This document shows, piece after piece, positions 59,190-64,000 of a DNA stretch of 64,000 nucleotides. Made by a program: the position numbers and the translations under genes. The stretch is from assembly GCF_001632365.1 (NCBI RefSeq), contig NW_024468531.1:98404-162403 (forward strand), written 5' to 3'. This stretch comes from Laetiporus sulphureus 93-53. Its lineage: Eukaryota; Basidiomycota; Agaricomycetes; Polyporales; Laetiporaceae. The notes under the pieces were generated by a model. That model was not told the origin of the DNA, searched no databases, and saw nothing but the letters and a program-made list of their open reading frames with translations. Numbering within the stretch: the stretch's first letter is position 1; every line of letters begins with the position of its first letter.

Positions 59190-60905
59190 TCAGGTCATGC
59201 AACGTAAGACTCGAGCACCGAAATCCTCGACCACACGCCGGGCTGGTGAGATGCATGCGAACCTTCCACCGGCTACAATTTGAACTTCGACTGCCTGCGG
59301 AAGATGGGTTTCATGCATCTGTCGCAGGCTGACACGTTCAATATCGGCCACGTGTGTCGAGGCATTCACGTCGATGCTTGGGATGCTTTGTACTGCCGCA
59401 TCCGCGGACCAATAGGCCTGCGGCGGTCGCGGCGCGACGTTGAGGCATCCTCCAAGCGAGCACGCTCCGTCCGCTCCCTGCGTATCCAGACCGGCCAAGA
59501 GGAGCTCCTTAAAACTGTAAGTTGTGGACTCAACTTCTCACAGAGTCAGCGAAACTCGAGGGGCTGGAGATCATGGATAGCAAGCTTCCCGGTGCCTCGC
59601 CAGAGGAAATGGTCGCAGGAATTGTACGGGCTTGCCATTGATGCAGGCGTCCGAGTCACCTTTACCGACCAGATATGCATCAATGTGCCAGTAGCGGACT
59701 AGTGAAGCGCCACCGTGCATTCGACCATCCGTAAGTGTTCTCCTCAGTTAATCGGTCACTTGCACTCACATCTATTTGCACACAGACATGCTCGCTCCAA
59801 TCTACTCCAACACGCTGCCGTGCTCGAATCATTTGCACTCGGCTCCTGTGAGAGCACCATCATACGCTCTCGAGTCTCCAGTTTGCAACGTATGGCGACC
59901 GACGGCTGCGCTCCCCAGCCCAAAGCGCACGGCCGGAGCACTATCGAGATTAGCTCGCGACGACGAGGTGCGCACCGTACCTTGCTCGCTTTCCGATGAC
60001 CGCTCTCACCTTCACGCCGCTCCCCCACAGGACCGAGGACACACCCTCTGGACTCGTGCGGTCACTGGACGCGCCCGTGCTGGACCTTATGCATCGCATG
60101 TCCGCATTTGAGCCGTGTCAACGGATATCTTCAGCATGTTTCTGTCAGAACGGCCGTGAGCTTTCATCATATGTATCGAGCACTGGGTCCCCTCTAGCAC
60201 GCCACACAGACACGAATGCACCGGCACTTCAAGGCTTCTTCTGCTGGCACTTCCAGCCCCACCGTCCTTTCGATCACCACCTTCGCTCACCTAAAGCATG
60301 TGGCAGCCCTTGCGGGTGGTCAATGTACCATCACCAGGCACGCGCCGCACCTATGTCTGTGCGAATATCGCTGACACGATCAGATCGATTCTCGGAAAAG
60401 GGAATTCGACCTTTTTCGGATCAGATACGACGGTCGACTTTGCGAGACGCACCTTGTCTGGACGTGTACATGCAGTTTTGACAGACTGTCCTCATCAGAA
60501 CAGGCATGGACCCGTTCCAAAAAGCGCACGACCACTGCCAGGACGATGGACTCATTCGGACATGGTATATCCCATACGAGCAAATTCCATGTCGCGAAGC
60601 GAATCGCATGGACGTACCTTCTATGAGTCACCATCCGAACGCCCCTCGCTCGTCGTCAATGCCGTTCCCCGAGCAGACGCGCATCACAGATCTGCCTTGT
60701 TGAATTGCGCGCGCTGAAGCTCTGCCCGAGCTCTTGCGCAGACACCAAGCTCGCGGACCACCCTCGCATGATCAGCTTCGCACAACGCTCGCTCGCTGCT
60801 CACTTCTGTAGAAATAACCATAGGACCAGTCCGAGCTCGCGGCCTCGCCGCACATCAGCGGTGACAGGCGGCCAGGCCTTCTGGATAGATGAAGAGATAT
60901 ATTAA
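59190..60905 (+). pseudogene. Decayed coding-like segment upstream of the F-box gene
   Basis: Protein-like stretches switch frame here. One frame reads SAKLEGLEIMDSKLPGASPE and MVAGIVRAC; another picks up IDAGVRVTFTDQICINVPVA. Further on, frames read ALTFTPLPHRTEDTPSGL and TTFAHLKHVAALAGGQCTI. Part of it (59916-60114) aligns to 63792-63995. The pattern suggests a decayed gene or gene fragment, perhaps of an F-box/LRR type given the neighbour, but no family motif proves this. Confidence 0.4.
59916..60114. repeat. Diverged ~200-bp repeat, copy 1
   Basis: This aligns by eye over nearly its whole length with 63792-63995. Shared runs include CTCGCGA, GATGACCG, CACAGGACCGAG and GCATCGCATGTCC. Small indels (2 nt near 59980 and others) break the common reading frame. 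Confidence 0.7.
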
Positions 60906-61508
60906 CAGAATCGAGAGGAGGCTGAGGGATACAACGGAGCGGACATGATGGAATTAGTAGACAGAATTGGGTTGTACGAATCGACGAGTGCTGCATGTCA
61001 CCCATGCACGGGTGGTAGAGCTTCGAGCGGTCGAGCGGTCGCGAGAGTGCCAGTCACCACATGCCCGCAACAGGACGACACTCAGCGCCGTTGAGCTAGT
61101 CGACCGCCCGATGCGGAACGCTTATGGCCAGTGAAACTTGAGAATAATACTCACCAGCAAGATGCACTCTCCACCGAATAATAATATCGCTCACCGTCCT
61201 GCTCGCTACTAACTGAATCGGTGATCATTTATGTGAGCACGGTGAGATGGCGGGATTGCGATGGGGCCGCTATCATAATTGGGCTTGCCGGCGGAGTCGT
61301 GCATTGGACTTGAGCGAGTGCATCGGGTTATGTACAGACAGGAAACGATGGGTGTAGGACCAGTTGCGCGAGGACCGAGGAGACGAGACGAGTGACGCGC
61401 CACAGTGCACGGGCATGCCTGACTTCAGCCACAACACCAACTCACAACGCCACATTCTCTCCTTGCCTCGTATAAAACACTGCCGTCGCAAAGTCAACTT
61501 GATCTACA
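60906..61508. promoter_or_regulatory. 5' region of the F-box gene
   Basis: A 600-bp noncoding stretch before the F-box gene start. A CCTCGTATAAAAC stretch (TATAAA at about 61471) lies about 35 bp before the ATG and could be a TATA element. Confidence 0.4.
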
Positions 61509-63345
61509 ATGTCACGTCAGGAAGGTGGTGCAAAAACATCTTCACTCGAAGAATTGAGTACGACACTGTCCTCCAAGCTCGAACAAAGTGACGCTCGCCA
61601 ACGGTGCGTCCTTGCTCGCCCTGACCGTATCATTATACAATACTGATCACGACCTCCTTGCGTGCAGCATACTTCGTGTCAGTAACGTTATCTTCCAATT
61701 CATCTCAATAGACTGATATAACGGCATATAGCTCAAGGATCTTCAGGGACTTGTAATGAAGGCAGCCGAGACTACAGTTCAAGCTATGCGGCACGAGCTG
61801 AATGCTCACGTCGCGATCACCCGTCTTCCTGCCGAAGTGCTCCAGGAGATATTCGTGACAACCTGCACTGTCGAGCTAGCTGAATACAGATCTCTACACT
61901 ATCAATGCAACGTCATAACGACCGTATGGAACCCAACTTGGATTGACAAGGGCAGAGCAGTCAGTCTCATGCTTGTCTGCTATCGTTGGAAAGAGATCGC
62001 CTTGGGGATCCAGGAGCTCTGGAATGGCATCGAAACATATTGGGAACATGAAGATCATATCTTGCTGGAGAGGTCCGGCCGAGGCCCGCTCAAGGTGCTG
62101 GCTTGCGAGGAATTGGAACCCTCTTATGCTGTTGCGCATGCTCTCCAAAATGTGGTGCATTCATCCAGAATCCAGGAGTTGTACTGGATACGGCCCTTCG
62201 AACGTGAGGGCGGAGAATATATGGGAATGCCTGCGCCTTCGTTGAGGTCTCTTGCATTACAAGATGACGAAAGTCATACGCCAGATGGGACATTCGAACT
62301 CTTCGACAACCACACCCCGTGTCTGGAGCGCCTGTCACTGTCAACTTTGTGTTGGCTGCCCAGCAATGCATTCACCAAACTGACATTCTTGGCTCTCGAC
62401 AATTGCATGGTACCTAAAACTCCCATCAAATTACGCAGCTTGCTTGCTGGAACACCAAACCTAGTCGATCTCATCCTGCAAGATGTGGCTGACAATCGCT
62501 ATGGGCATGTCCGAGTGAAAACTGAGCCTGCGGACATGAAGCCTGTGTTGCTTGCTCGGTTGCGACGGTTGCTGATTGGTCATATGTGGGCTGATGACAT
62601 CGATTATGTCTTCCGGGACGCTCAGCTGAATGAAGACGTGTCCGTCTCGATCACGCATATGCTGAGCAAGCATGATAGTGAGCATCAAGTATTGGAATTG
62701 GTATCCCGTTGGTCATTGAATGCCGTGAAACAACCCAAAGAACTGCATTTCCAGCGAAACGTCGCCATCGTCGCTGGAGCCTCTTCTGGTCTCCGTTTCC
62801 AGGTCGACAAAAGCATGACCCCCGAGGATTGGACCGCATTCAACGGGTTACGGATGCTATCCCTTTCCAACATATCTCACCTCAGGCTGTGCACGTTGGA
62901 GTGGGACACATGTGGGGTGCCCAGTCTTGAATGTGTCCGCGACCTTCTTAATAGGCCGATGACCGCACTTGAGACACTGTCCGTCAATGTTGAGGTCCTG
63001 GCGAAGGTCGTCGATGCACTCACACTCTTCCGAGACCCGATCGACCTGCCTCTCTGTCCCACACTGATGACGCTACGTATCGTCATCCGAAAAGATAGTG
63101 ATTGTGACATCATCCTGGACTCGATTCTCCCGCATCGTGCGCAGCTTGCCATCAAGCACCTTTATGTTGGGTTGATCGATCCTCAAAGTGAACGCTGGAG
63201 ACCTCGTCAAGCTGTGAAGGACCAGCTGCATGGCATCTTCGAGTCGGTGAATTTTGAGACGCTGTTGTATGATAAGGCGTACAACATCACTTTGCCGCTG
63301 ATTTGCGATGAGGAGGCACATGCTTTTTGGCTGCCCTGGCTTTAG
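61509..63345 (+). CDS. F-box protein (Agaricomycete type)
   Basis: The start is ATG 61509 (MSRQEGGAKTSSLEELST). Two short introns follow (donor GTGCGT at 61604; donor GTCAGT near 61682; acceptor CATATAG at 61731). A 14-nt middle piece keeps phase and completes the helix RLKDLQGLVMKAAETTVQAM. The F-box is VAITRLPAEVLQEIFVTTCT, followed by the distal AVSLMLVCYRWKEIALGIQE and LWNGIE. The rest is about 450 residues of irregular leucine-rich repeats, for example LRSLALQDDESH, LERLSLSTLCWLP and LTFLALDNCMVP. The end is AFWLPWL with TAG at 63343-63345. F-box proteins are the substrate adaptors of SCF ubiquitin ligases. This family is highly expanded in mushrooms and substrates are rarely known. The frame is intact. 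Confidence 0.9.
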
Positions 63346-64000
63346 GTGCTGTGTGGAAGAGAGATGACATGGATTGCAGTGAGGCCAAAGGTACGCTCGC
63401 GTCAGGGTCACCTCTCGTCTCGGTCGCTCATCGCTCGTTACCAGTTATCCTGATGCTCACGGAGCGGGCATGTATTAGAGAGGAAGAAATATGTATTTTA
63501 TGCTGCAGTAGATGTCAGCCCTTGTGAATGCAAATGCTGTCCATACATAATGCCGCCCGTAGCATCCTTGGCTGAGATGCCATCAGCCTCGCGATGTCCG
63601 AACCAACCATGCAGGTCACTGACGTGCCAGACTTGTCCAAGCTGGAGCCGAGGAAGTTCTGGAGGGTGTACCCATCATCCATGCACTGCGCAAAGTGAGT
63701 GGCGGCAGCTCACCGGTGAAGGTTGAGCTCTCTTTGAGCCAGGCGAACTCGGCGTTCTGCTACTGCACCTGCTGTCTGTTCGTGAGAAAGAAGCCTCAAG
63801 TGCACGGCAGGCACACCAGTGAAGTCGGCTCGCGATGACGATGTGCGCGCCGTACTATTTGCACGCTTTTCGATGACCGTTTTCGTTTTAACACCACTAC
63901 TCACAGGACCGAGCCCACACCTTCTCGGCTCATGCATCACTAGACGTACCCATGCTAAACCGTACGCATCGCATGTCCACTTTTGAGCATTACGAACTTT
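63346..64000. other. Right-edge region with second repeat copy
   Basis: No complete gene. A possible plus-strand frame enters near 63597 and has a GTGAGT donor near 63693. The window ends too soon to judge it. Confidence 0.35.
63792..63995. repeat. Diverged ~200-bp repeat, copy 2
   Basis: Partner of 59916-60114. It encodes RDDDVRAVLFARFSMTVF in one frame and LDVPMLNRTHRMSTFEHYEL in another, where copy 1 has RDDEVRTV and LDAPVLDLMHRMSAFEP. The protein-level match suggests that both derive from a coding sequence. Confidence 0.7.

Noticed and set aside
1..64000. CRISPR arrays, bacterial operons, ribosome binding sites
   Set aside because: The sequence is eukaryotic nuclear DNA with introns throughout; no regular spaced repeats were seen.

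Overview
The window is nuclear DNA from a filamentous basidiomycete, most likely an Agaricomycete. The genes are densely packed and full of short introns, mostly about 45-65 nt, with GT..AG ends and CTRAY-like branch points. The families fit this group: DUF6533 membrane proteins, Agaricomycete-type F-box proteins, an APSES/KilA-N regulator with a basidiomycete layout, and a Tad-like LINE. Nearly all models were built by hand-splicing the sequence, so exon edges are inferences from splice signals and reading-frame continuity. No homology search was run.

Left part (1-20 kb). It starts with a partial ankyrin/MYND-type gene (-). Next come a 14-exon SPX-domain phosphate transporter (+), a DUF6533 seven-helix-type membrane protein (-), a SAM-domain tail-anchored protein (-), an APSES/KilA-N transcription factor (-), ornithine decarboxylase (-) and the PP2A activator PTPA (-).

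Middle part (20-37 kb). KU70 (+) is divergent from PTPA. It is followed by a Grx3/4-type monothiol glutaredoxin (+), a Maf-family nucleotide pyrophosphatase (+) and a nucleotidyltransferase of the MNT type (+). Convergent with the last is a gene carrying an RX4HXY motif of HEPN (HepT-like) proteins (-). The HEPN-like gene is split in an exon by a 2.2-kb LINE copy that has ORF1, a poly-A tail and a perfect 14-bp target-site duplication, but no ORF2. An isochorismatase-like hydrolase (+) follows a long spacer.

Right part (37-64 kb). An AT-rich gene-free island precedes HUS1 (-) and ERV41 (-). A RING protein (+) is divergent from ERV41. Then come a coiled-coil orphan (+), a four-finger CCCH protein (+), a 100-N assembly gap, a large acidic nuclear-type orphan (-), a long decayed stretch and an F-box gene (+). 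The F-box gene is flanked by two diverged copies of a ~200-bp segment.

The genes are mostly unrelated housekeeping functions: phosphate uptake, polyamine synthesis, DNA repair and checkpoint (KU70, HUS1), redox and iron, and ER-Golgi trafficking. The most unusual locus is the MNT/HEPN-like pair with its LINE insertion. Its motifs match the bacterial HepT/MntA toxin-antitoxin type, here in a spliced fungal setting.
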